From assembly GCF_003121585.1 (NCBI RefSeq), contig NZ_QEOO01000016.1, positions 434,001 through 498,000 of the forward strand: a stretch of DNA of 64,000 nucleotides, given 5' to 3'. The position numbers were made by a program, and so were the translations under genes. The notes under the pieces were generated by a model. That model had not been told where the DNA came from. It did not search any database and saw only the letters and a list, made by a program, of their open reading frames with translations. The stretch's first letter is position 1. Every line of letters begins with the position of its first letter. The stretch is from Nocardioides speluncae. GTDB lineage: Bacteria; Actinomycetota; Actinomycetes; Propionibacteriales; Nocardioidaceae. This document shows, in pieces, positions 42,399 to 49,411 of this stretch.

Positions 42399-42411
42399 GT
42401 GTCGCTCCCGA

Positions 42412-42440
42412 TGTTGAGGTCGTCACTGGCGACCTCAACA
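42412..42440. promoter_or_regulatory. 11-bp perfect dyad upstream of the SRPBCC operon
   Basis: TGTTGAGGTCG and CGACCTCAACA flank 7 bases. The dyad spans 14-42 bases before the SRPBCC start, where a repressor would block the promoter. It has no T tract, and a separate hairpin serves the upstream HNH gene, so an operator is preferred over a terminator. Confidence 0.55.
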
Positions 42441-42466
42441 TACTGGGAGTACGCCGGGCGACGCCT

Positions 42467-42480
42467 CCGCCCGTGGGCGG
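42467..42480 (-). terminator. Short hairpin after the HNH nuclease gene
   Basis: CCGCCC-GT-GGGCGG begins 4 bases after the HNH stop codon on the minus strand. The stem is strong but no U run follows, so termination is only likely. Confidence 0.35.
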
Positions 42481-42484
42481 ATTT

Positions 42485-43156
42485 CTAGATGGCGTAGGTG
42501 ACCGTGATCGTCGAGTTCGTGCAGCCCGAAGCGAGGCTCTGCATCGCGGACTTCTCGGTGCTGTCGACGGTCAGCCGCCAGCGGATCTTCACCGCGACGA
42601 ACTCACGCAGGTAGCGGCACTTGTCGTACTGCGGCAGCCACTGGGCGATGTCCTTGTCACCCTTGGCCTGGTTGACGTTGTCGGTCACGCCGACCAGCGT
42701 CCGGTAATCGCCGAGGTCGTTCGCGAAGGCCTCGCGCTGGCCGGCCGTCCAGTTGCGGGCGCCGGAGCCCCATGCCTCCGAGAGCGCCACCATGTGGTCG
42801 ATGTCGACGTCGGAGGTGTTGGTCCATGACACCCGGTCGTAGTACGAGAACCACCGGCCTCCGGACAGCGAGCAGCCGGAGCCGACCGTCACCGGGTCGT
42901 CGGCCTCGGCGATCAGCACCTCGTTGCGGGCATGGCAGCCGTCGCCGTCGGCGTCGACCCAGTGCCGGAACAGGTCGCGGTCGTACCCGGCGTTGTTCTC
43001 GGTGGCGACCGGGAGGCTCCCGATCGCGGTGGTGAGCGGAGCGGAGTAGCTCGCCTGGACGGCCTGGGCGGGGGCCGGTGCGACGGCGAGGGCGAGGAGG
43101 GGGACCGTGAGCAGAGGAACGGTCGTGGCCAGGCGAGTGCGGGCGGTGCGCTTCAT
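42485..43156 (-). CDS. Secreted HNH/GmrSD-type nuclease
   Basis: 223 residues from ATG 43156 with GGAGG six bases upstream. Signal peptide: RTRLATTVPLLTVPLLALAVAPAPAQA. The catalytic ββα-metal motif is clear: D-I-D-H-M-V-A-L-S-E-A-W-G-S-G near 125 and N-V-N-Q-A-K-G-D-K-D-I-A-Q-W-L-P near 168, as in DUF1524 (GmrSD C-terminal) nucleases. Cysteines are paired in H-C-A-R/ S-G-C-S-L positions. It degrades DNA outside the cell, probably for nutrient recovery; predation or competition is possible. Confidence 0.85.
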   Translation of the reverse strand: MKRTARTRLATTVPLLTVPLLALAVAPAPAQAVQASYSAPLTTAIGSLPVATENNAGYDRDLFRHWVDADGDGCHARNEVLIAEADDPVTVGSGCSLSGGRWFSYYDRVSWTNTSDVDIDHMVALSEAWGSGARNWTAGQREAFANDLGDYRTLVGVTDNVNQAKGDKDIAQWLPQYDKCRYLREFVAVKIRWRLTVDSTEKSAMQSLASGCTNSTITVTYAI

Positions 43157-43325
43157 CTGTGCCTCCGAGGTCGGCTGAGACGTTTGCTGAGCGTTCCGCC
43201 TTCGACACTGACAGCGTCGTTCGGGCGCGAACACCCGCCACGCGGGATTGGCCAGGAGTTGCCGGACGTACGACGCGATGTTCGCCGCGCCGACACGAGG
43301 CGGTAACGCTGTGTCAGGCCGAGCG

Positions 43326-44336
43326 TCAGGCCGAGTCGCGCTTGACCAGCTCGTTGGGGAGCACGACCGACTCGCCGCCGGGTTCGCCGTTGATCTGACC
43401 GATCAGCAGGTCGACCATCGTCCGGGCGGCGTCGTCGACCGGCTGACGGACCGTGGTCAGCGCGGGCTCGGTGTGGTGGGCCAGGTCGATGTCGTCGTAG
43501 CCGACGACGGCGACGTCATCAGGGACCCGGCGCCCACGGGCGCGCAGCGTGCGCAGCGCGCCGGCGGCCATCATGTCGTTCCCCGCGAAGACGGCATCCA
43601 GCTCGGGGGCGCGGTCCAGCAGCTCGGCCATCGCCCGCTCGCCGGAGGGATGGGTGAAGTCGCCTGCGGCGACCGGCCCCTCCGGCAGTGCGGCGTCCGC
43701 GAGCGCCGCGCGGAAGCCGGCGAGACGATCGGGAGTGGCGGTCATGTCGGGTGGGCCCGCGATCGTCGCGATCCGGCGCCTTCCCAGCGACACGAGGTGT
43801 TCGGTGGCGAGGCGGCCGCCGCCGACGTTGTCGCTGTCCACGAAGAGCAGGCCCGGGATCGGGTGTTCCGGTCGACCGGAGACCACAGTCGGCACGTGGG
43901 AACCGACCAGGACTCCCGGCAGCGGGTCGTCGGTATGCATCGACGCGAGCAGGACCCCGTCGAAGTGACCGCCGCGCACGTAGTCGGCGAGCGTGCCGTG
44001 CTTGGAGTCGTTGCGCGCGTTGACCAGGACCAGCTGGAAGGTCGTGTCGGCCAGCGCCCGGCTGATCGCGATGATCATGCTGCCCAGATAGGGGTCGGCG
44101 AGCACGGTCGCGTCCGGTTCGCGCAGCACGAGCGCGATCGAGTCGGTACGGCGGTTGACCAGGTTGCGCGCCGCCCGGTTGGGCACGTAGCCCAGCTCCG
44201 CGATCGCGTTCTCGACCTGGGCATGGACTCGGGGCGAGACCCGGGCGGTCCCGTTGACCACCCTCGACACGGTGGCGCGGGAGACGCCCGCGGCTTCCGC
44301 CACCGTGTCGAGGGTCGGTGGTCTCACATCGCTCAC
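43326..44336 (-). CDS. LacI-family transcriptional repressor
   Basis: 336 residues. N-terminal helix-turn-helix PTLDTVAEAAGVSRATVSRVVNGTARVSP, hinge, then a periplasmic-binding-like sensor (D-S-I-A-L-V-L-R-E-P-D; P-V-A-A-G-D-F-T-H-P-S-G; A-V-F-A-G-N-D-M-M-A-A-G). It overlaps the GH16 gene stop by GTGA (44333-44336) and is cotranscribed with it. The operator-like dyad at 45787-45802 upstream of GH16 is its probable target, giving autoregulation by a glucan breakdown product. Confidence 0.92.
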   Translation of the reverse strand: MSDVRPPTLDTVAEAAGVSRATVSRVVNGTARVSPRVHAQVENAIAELGYVPNRAARNLVNRRTDSIALVLREPDATVLADPYLGSMIIAISRALADTTFQLVLVNARNDSKHGTLADYVRGGHFDGVLLASMHTDDPLPGVLVGSHVPTVVSGRPEHPIPGLLFVDSDNVGGGRLATEHLVSLGRRRIATIAGPPDMTATPDRLAGFRAALADAALPEGPVAAGDFTHPSGERAMAELLDRAPELDAVFAGNDMMAAGALRTLRARGRRVPDDVAVVGYDDIDLAHHTEPALTTVRQPVDDAARTMVDLLIGQINGEPGGESVVLPNELVKRDSA

Positions 44337-45724
44337 CTACGGAACGTAGACCAGTTCAGGTTGACGAAGTCGGACGGCTGGCCGCTGGTGAAGGTGAGGT
44401 ACACGTCGTGCACACCCGTGACCCGACTGATGTTGGCCGGAACCGTTCGCCAGCTCTGCCAGCCGCCGGTGTTGGCGACGGCGAAGCTGCCCACCGGCGG
44501 ACCGGTCCGGCTGTCCAGCCGCACCTCGACCAGCCCGCTGACCCCGCCACCCGCGCCGGACGCCACCCGAGCGACGAACTGGGTCGCCCCTTCGGCACCG
44601 AAGTCGACCCGGTCGTAGCGAACCCAGTCGCCGTTGCGGATCCAGCCGAGGTTGCTGCCGCCACCGGTGTCGGTCGTGGACTCGACCTCGACGCCGGCCT
44701 GTTGGTCGAAGTCCTCCGCCTCGATCGTGGAGTACGCGCTTCGACCCGGCAGGGGCGGGTTGGTTCCGCCGCCCTTGGTCCACACCGCCACGTAGTCGAC
44801 GACCATCGGATGGCCGGGGACGGTCGCCGGAGTCGGCGTACGGAATCCCGCGACCCCGTCGGGGAACGCGCCTCCGACCGCGACGTTCAGGAGGATGAAG
44901 TAGCCCGCGTGGCTGGTCATGTTGTTCCACGTCGCCTCGTCGACCTGCGACTGGCTCACGCTGTGGAACTGCTGGCCGTCGACGTACCAGCGGAACTGCT
45001 GCGGCGAGCTGCCGCTGTCCCACTCGAAGCGATACGTGTGGAACTCCGCCTGACACGGCGAGCCGGGGCACTCACGGCTGTTGCCGAGCCCGCTGAACTC
45101 GTTGCACGGTCCGCCGGGCGCGACTCCGCAGTGCAGTACGCCCCACACCCTGTTGATCCCGTTGACGTTCTCCATCACGTCGAACTCGCCGATACCGGGC
45201 CAGTTCCAGTAGTTCCCGCGATAGGGCGATCCGAGCGCCCAGAACGCCGGCCAGTAGCCGAGCGCCGCGTCACCGGTGACGTTGGGCATCTGGATGCGGC
45301 CCTCGATCGCCAGCACGCCGCCGGCGGGCGGCTTGAAGTTCGAGCGCTGCGTCTCGATGCGCGCCGAGGTCCAGTTGCCCGCTCCGTCGCGGCGCGGGGT
45401 GATCCTCAGGTTGCCGTTGCCGTCGAGGGCGAGATTGCTGGGGCTGTCGGTGTAGCTCTGAATCTCCCCGGTGCCCCAGTTGGCGGGTCCGCCGGGATAG
45501 CCGTGGCCGAGGTCGACGATCCACTCGCCGGACGGACGAGAGCCCGCGGCGCCGTTGAAGTCATCGCTCCACTGGAGCGTCCAGCCTGGCGGGGTGGGTG
45601 GTACGTCGGCCTCGGCGACGGTGGCCGGGACGCTTGCCACGAGCGCTGCTGCGAGCGCTCCGGCGAGCGCTCCGGCGAGCCACCGCTTGCGAATTGGTCG
45701 TCGGATGGAATGCAGGGTTGTCAC
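44333..45724 (-). CDS. Secreted GH16 family endo-glucanase with CBM6
   Basis: 463 residues. GTG 45724 has GAGGAGG 6 bases upstream. Long signal peptide (RKRWLAGALAGALAAALVASVPATVAEA). The GH16 catalytic motif E-F-D-V-M-E lies in GIGEFDVMENVNG near 190, with nucleophile and acid/base glutamates. After the catalytic domain comes a carbohydrate-binding CBM6 (YSTIEAEDFDQQAGVEVESTTDTGGGSNLG; ending V-Y-L-T-F-T-S-G-Q-P). Most such enzymes are laminarinases (beta-1,3-glucanases). It is cotranscribed with its LacI regulator. Confidence 0.93.
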   Translation of the reverse strand: MTTLHSIRRPIRKRWLAGALAGALAAALVASVPATVAEADVPPTPPGWTLQWSDDFNGAAGSRPSGEWIVDLGHGYPGGPANWGTGEIQSYTDSPSNLALDGNGNLRITPRRDGAGNWTSARIETQRSNFKPPAGGVLAIEGRIQMPNVTGDAALGYWPAFWALGSPYRGNYWNWPGIGEFDVMENVNGINRVWGVLHCGVAPGGPCNEFSGLGNSRECPGSPCQAEFHTYRFEWDSGSSPQQFRWYVDGQQFHSVSQSQVDEATWNNMTSHAGYFILLNVAVGGAFPDGVAGFRTPTPATVPGHPMVVDYVAVWTKGGGTNPPLPGRSAYSTIEAEDFDQQAGVEVESTTDTGGGSNLGWIRNGDWVRYDRVDFGAEGATQFVARVASGAGGGVSGLVEVRLDSRTGPPVGSFAVANTGGWQSWRTVPANISRVTGVHDVYLTFTSGQPSDFVNLNWSTFRR

Positions 45725-45786
45725 TGGGGGCCTCCTCGTCGACCCGAGGGCGCGGAGCGTCGCCGGGCGAGTCCGGCGACACCAAA

Positions 45787-45802
45787 ATGAAAGCGCTCTC
45801 AT
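45787..45802. promoter_or_regulatory. LacI-type operator upstream of GH16
   Basis: ATGAAAGCGCTCTCAT is a near-perfect 16-base dyad around AGCGCT, the centre of many LacI/CebR-family operators. It lies 63 bases upstream of the GH16 start, in the promoter zone of the GH16-LacI operon. Confidence 0.75.
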
Positions 45803-45853
45803 TGCGGGCACGTCAACGGATACGGCGGGGTTCACACATAATTCGGGAAAGCG

Positions 45854-45886
45854 AGCAGCCGGACGGCGTGGGGCCGTCCGGCTGCT
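45854..45886 (-). terminator. Intrinsic terminator downstream of the S55 peptidase gene
   Basis: Perfect 13-bp stem AGCAGCCGGACGG/CCGTCCGGCTGCT with a 7-base loop. On the minus strand it lies 21 bases after the stop codon and is followed by CGCTTTCC. On the + strand it is followed by TTCTTT, so it may also shield the GH16 promoter. Confidence 0.75.
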
Positions 45887-45906
45887 TTCTTTGGGGGCTG
45901 CTCAGG

Positions 45907-47748
45907 TCACTTGATGATCCGCAACTCGAAGAAGTGCGAACCACGGACCACCTCGTAGATCTGCGCGAGGATCTCCTTGTGGAACTCGCCGGGCGCGGCG
46001 ATCCGGCAGCCGCGGCAGTCGGGTTCCTCCTCCCCGCCCTCGTTGAAGATGTCGATGCTGGTGAGCAGCTGGTCGTTGCGCGGCGCGTTGGCGAGGCTCT
46101 CGATGAGCTTCGGGAACGACGTCACGGTGCCGGTGCCGCCCGGGTCGGCGAACTCCTCACCCTCACCACCAGCGGCCGCTCGGACCGACAGCGAGCCGCC
46201 CGAGCCGGGCCGTAGCGTCCCCGGGAGCTTGATGTTCTGGACCAGGTACTTCGCCGGACGCGCGTTGCGGTACGTCGTCAGGACGGTCCGCAGCTTGACC
46301 CAGCCTCCGGGCCGAGCTCGCACGACCGACTCGTCGGTGAGGGTCTTCCAGGCGGTGCCGTTCCAGATCTGCACCTTCTGCGCGATCCGGTTGCGTCGCT
46401 CCTCGGACATGTTCACGCTGACGTTGATGCCGGTGAAGGTGACGTCGGTGAACTCGTTGTCCTGGATCGAGAAGACCGCGTTGGCCAGCTCGAAGATCGA
46501 GGTGAACGAGATGTCCCACGCCGAGTCGAAGCGGTTGGCACGGCTCAGGGTGAACGGCTCCCCGGCCTTGGTCTCACCGGTCACGCTGAACCGGAGGACA
46601 GCTGAGCCGGGCCCGATCTGGTCGAAGAGCCGGTCCTGGCCGACCAGTTGGCTGATCGCCGCGGCGTCGGGGAGGAAGGCCGGCACACTGACCCGGGTGC
46701 GGCCGACCCGGCTGGTGCCGTCGGCGAGGGTGACCTTCGTGACGATCGGCACGGTCGCGGGCCCGGCGCCCAGGACGCCCTTGATGCCGGCGAGCCGGTC
46801 CTGGTCGATGACGCCCACCGGGCCGGTGGCGTTGGACACCTTGAAGGGGAACAGCGTCGGATCTTCCTGCACATACAACGCGGAGGCGCCGTGCATGGTC
46901 AGCGTGGACTTGCCGCTCCAGATGAACGGATGCCCGAACGCCACGACCTCGCCGCCGCAGACCATGGTGGCGGTGCCGGTGCCCACAGCCGAGAAGTCGC
47001 CGTACGACAACGATCCGGCGAGGTTGCCGCCCGCCACGATCGGCTCAGCGGACGGGGTCCCCGAAGCTGTGCCGCCGCGGAACGCCCTCATCCCGCTCAG
47101 CCCGAGGATCTTGTTCATCTGCGCCAGCCGCTTGCTGCTGACCGCGCCGGATACCGCCAGCGGGATCGGCAGCCGCTGCAGGCCGTCCTCCGCCTGGCTG
47201 GCGGTGGCGTCGCCACTGCTGACCAGCTCGGACTTGATGTCCTGCGGGATCTCGATCCGCTTCGCCACCGACGGGCGCGCGGTCGGCGGGGCTGTGAGCA
47301 GCTTCTGCATGTCCGCTGCCGGCGTCACGCCGGCGACCGGCGACGGGCCGAGGGCTAGGCCGTAGGCGACCGCGCCGATCAGGCGGCCGTCGGCGGCGTA
47401 CACCGGAGAGCCGGACATGCCGGCCCAGATGCCGCCGACGCGGTCGATCTCGGGCGACGTCAGGCGGACCATGATCATGTCGAGGTCCGGGGCGATGCCG
47501 TCGTCGAGGACGCCGAGGACCGTGCCGGTGAAGCCGTCGGGCGTGGTGCCCTTCGAGACCGTGAGACCGGTGACCGGCTGGTCGGCGGCGAGGTCGGCAA
47601 CGGGGAATGCCTCGGGACAGGCCTCCGCGGCCTGCTCGGGCGGTGCCGCCTGCGAGGGCGCGAGCGCCCCGGGCAGAGTGGCGGTAGCGGCCAGGCCCGC
47701 GGTGGCGACTACTGCCGCCATCCGCTGCCGGGTGAGTCGGACTTTCAT
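45907..47748 (-). CDS. Secreted SpoIVB-type (S55) serine peptidase-domain protein
   Basis: 613 residues; signal peptide RQRMAAVVATAGLAATATLPGALA. The N-terminal third has the S55 pattern V-G-G-I-W-A-G-M-S-G-S-P-V-Y-A-A-D-G-R-L-I-G-A-V-A-Y-G, where the serine of GMSGSP is the SpoIVB-like nucleophile; the partner H/D are not certain. The rest is a large beta-rich exported region with CRGC near the end. In sporulating bacteria SpoIVB signals to a membrane protease; here, in a non-sporulating lineage, the role is unknown. Ends at a strong terminator. Confidence 0.8.
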   Translation of the reverse strand: MKVRLTRQRMAAVVATAGLAATATLPGALAPSQAAPPEQAAEACPEAFPVADLAADQPVTGLTVSKGTTPDGFTGTVLGVLDDGIAPDLDMIMVRLTSPEIDRVGGIWAGMSGSPVYAADGRLIGAVAYGLALGPSPVAGVTPAADMQKLLTAPPTARPSVAKRIEIPQDIKSELVSSGDATASQAEDGLQRLPIPLAVSGAVSSKRLAQMNKILGLSGMRAFRGGTASGTPSAEPIVAGGNLAGSLSYGDFSAVGTGTATMVCGGEVVAFGHPFIWSGKSTLTMHGASALYVQEDPTLFPFKVSNATGPVGVIDQDRLAGIKGVLGAGPATVPIVTKVTLADGTSRVGRTRVSVPAFLPDAAAISQLVGQDRLFDQIGPGSAVLRFSVTGETKAGEPFTLSRANRFDSAWDISFTSIFELANAVFSIQDNEFTDVTFTGINVSVNMSEERRNRIAQKVQIWNGTAWKTLTDESVVRARPGGWVKLRTVLTTYRNARPAKYLVQNIKLPGTLRPGSGGSLSVRAAAGGEGEEFADPGGTGTVTSFPKLIESLANAPRNDQLLTSIDIFNEGGEEEPDCRGCRIAAPGEFHKEILAQIYEVVRGSHFFELRIIK

Positions 47749-47907
47749 GGTGGATCCCCTCGTGCCGTGATGGTCGGCGTCCACGCTCAGCGGTGGTGGT
47801 ACGGCGTGTGGCGCCGCTTGTTGAAAGCGACGTCGCCGCTCGCGGCTCCGTTGCCTTTCCGAGACAACTGTGACCGTTCTGTGACCTGGGCCACAGAGCA
47901 CAGGTAC

Positions 47908-49368
47908 TCAGGCGCGAGCGGCCCACCACTCGCGGAGCGCGGCCTCCGCGTCGTCGCGCGACATCGGCCCGCGGTCGAGGCGCTGGTCGAGCAGGAACTT
48001 GTAGGCCTCCCCGACCGCGCGGCCGGGCGGGATGCCGAGGATCTCCATGATCTGGTTGCCGTCGAGGTCGGGCCGGATCGCGGCCATCTCCTCCTCCTGC
48101 GACAGCCGGTCGATCCGCGCCTCCAGCTCGTCGTAGGTCCGGCGCAGCCGGTCCGCCTTGCGCTGGTTGCGGGTGGTGCAGTCGGCCCGGGTCAGGATGT
48201 GGAGGCGCGCCAGCTGGTCGCCGGCGTCGCGCACGTAGCGGCGTACCGCCGAGTCGGTCCACTCGCCCTCGCCGTACCCGTGGAAGCGCAGGTGCAGCTC
48301 GACCAGCTTGGCCACCGCGTCGGTCTGTTCGTTGGAGAACCGGAGCGCCTGCATCCGCTTCCGGGTGAGCTTGGCGCCGACCACATCGTGGTGGTGGAAG
48401 GTGACGCTGCCGTCGGGCAGCAGCCGCCGGGTCTTGGGCTTGCCGACGTCGTGCATCAGCGCCGCGAACCGGGAGACGAAGTCCGGCCCGGGCGGGTCCA
48501 GCCGCGACTCGAGCGCGATCGCCTGCTCCACCACGATCAGGGTGTGCTCGTAGACGTCCTTGTGCCGGTGGTGCTCGTCGCGCTCCAGCGCCAGAGCGGG
48601 CAGCTCGGGCAGCACGTGCTGGGCCAGGCCGGTCTCGACGAGCAGCTGCAGACCACGCCGCGGGTACGGCGCGCACATCAGCTTGATCAGCTCGTCACGG
48701 ACCCGCTCCGCCGAGATGATCTCGATCCGGCCGGCCATGTCCCGCATCGCAGCGACCACCTCGGGCGCCACGGTGAAGCCGAGCTGGGCGGCGAACCGTG
48801 CCGCCCGCATCATCCGCAGCGGGTCGTCGCCGAACGACATCTCCGGGGCACCCGGCGTCCGCAGCACGCGCTGGGCCAGGTCGACCAGGCCGCCGTACGG
48901 GTCCTCCAGGTGCCGGTCCGAGCCGGACACGGTCACCGCCATCGCGTTGACGGTGAAGTCGCGGCGGCCGAGGTCACCGGAGAGCGAGTCGCCGTAGTTG
49001 ACCTCGGGCTTGCGGGAGCTGGGGTCGTAGGTCTCGGACCGGAAGGTGGTGATCTCGATCTGCCACTCGCCCTTCTTCGCACCGATGGTGCCGAAGGCGC
49101 GGCCCAGGTCCCAGATGGCGTCGGCCCAGCCGGTCAGCAGCTTCTCGGTGACGTCGGGGTGGGCGGAGGTGGTGAAGTCGAGATCGTTCTGGAGCCGGCC
49201 GAGCATCGCGTCCCGGACCGGCCCGCCCACCAGCGCCAGCGACTCCCCTGCTGCCGCGAACCGCTGGCCGAGCTCGTCGATGACCGAGCCGATCCGGTCG
49301 AGCTCTGCTTCGACGGTGCGCTGCACGTCGGCGATGAGAAGTGGAGGCGGCGAGTCGGGACCGGGCAC
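47908..49368 (-). CDS. pcnA: CCA tRNA nucleotidyltransferase
   Basis: 486 residues. Class II nucleotidyltransferase head with LVGGPVRDAMLGRLQNDLDFTTSA, holding the D-x-D metal ligands, then the R-R-D-F-T-V-N-A-M-A motif and DPLRMMRAARFAAQLGF. An HD domain is also present (H-D in LMHDVGKPKT with FHHHDVVGA). It adds or repairs the 3' CCA of tRNAs. GTG 49368 has no ribosome site but a TAGACT -10 box 8 bases upstream, so it is probably leaderless. Divergent from the DUF6049 gene as in mycobacteria (Rv3907c side). Confidence 0.93.
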   Translation of the reverse strand: MPGPDSPPPLLIADVQRTVEAELDRIGSVIDELGQRFAAAGESLALVGGPVRDAMLGRLQNDLDFTTSAHPDVTEKLLTGWADAIWDLGRAFGTIGAKKGEWQIEITTFRSETYDPSSRKPEVNYGDSLSGDLGRRDFTVNAMAVTVSGSDRHLEDPYGGLVDLAQRVLRTPGAPEMSFGDDPLRMMRAARFAAQLGFTVAPEVVAAMRDMAGRIEIISAERVRDELIKLMCAPYPRRGLQLLVETGLAQHVLPELPALALERDEHHRHKDVYEHTLIVVEQAIALESRLDPPGPDFVSRFAALMHDVGKPKTRRLLPDGSVTFHHHDVVGAKLTRKRMQALRFSNEQTDAVAKLVELHLRFHGYGEGEWTDSAVRRYVRDAGDQLARLHILTRADCTTRNQRKADRLRRTYDELEARIDRLSQEEEMAAIRPDLDGNQIMEILGIPPGRAVGEAYKFLLDQRLDRGPMSRDDAEAALREWWAARA

Positions 49369-49376
49369 GAGGGGGG

Positions 49377-49382
49377 AGTCTA
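49377..49382 (-). promoter_or_regulatory. -10 box TAGACT for leaderless pcnA
   Basis: Minus-strand TAGACT ends 8 bases before GTG 49368, separated by a C run with no Shine-Dalgarno. It sits back-to-back with the divergent -10 box at 49400. Confidence 0.5.
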
Positions 49383-49399
49383 GTCTCCGGACGGCTCGG

Positions 49400-49405
49400 T
49401 AGAGT
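49400..49405 (+). promoter_or_regulatory. -10 box TAGAGT for leaderless DUF6049 gene
   Basis: TAGAGT ends 6 bases before GTG 49412. The two divergent -10 boxes are only 17 bases apart, so the promoters overlap. Confidence 0.5.
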
Positions 49406-49411
49406 CTCTGC

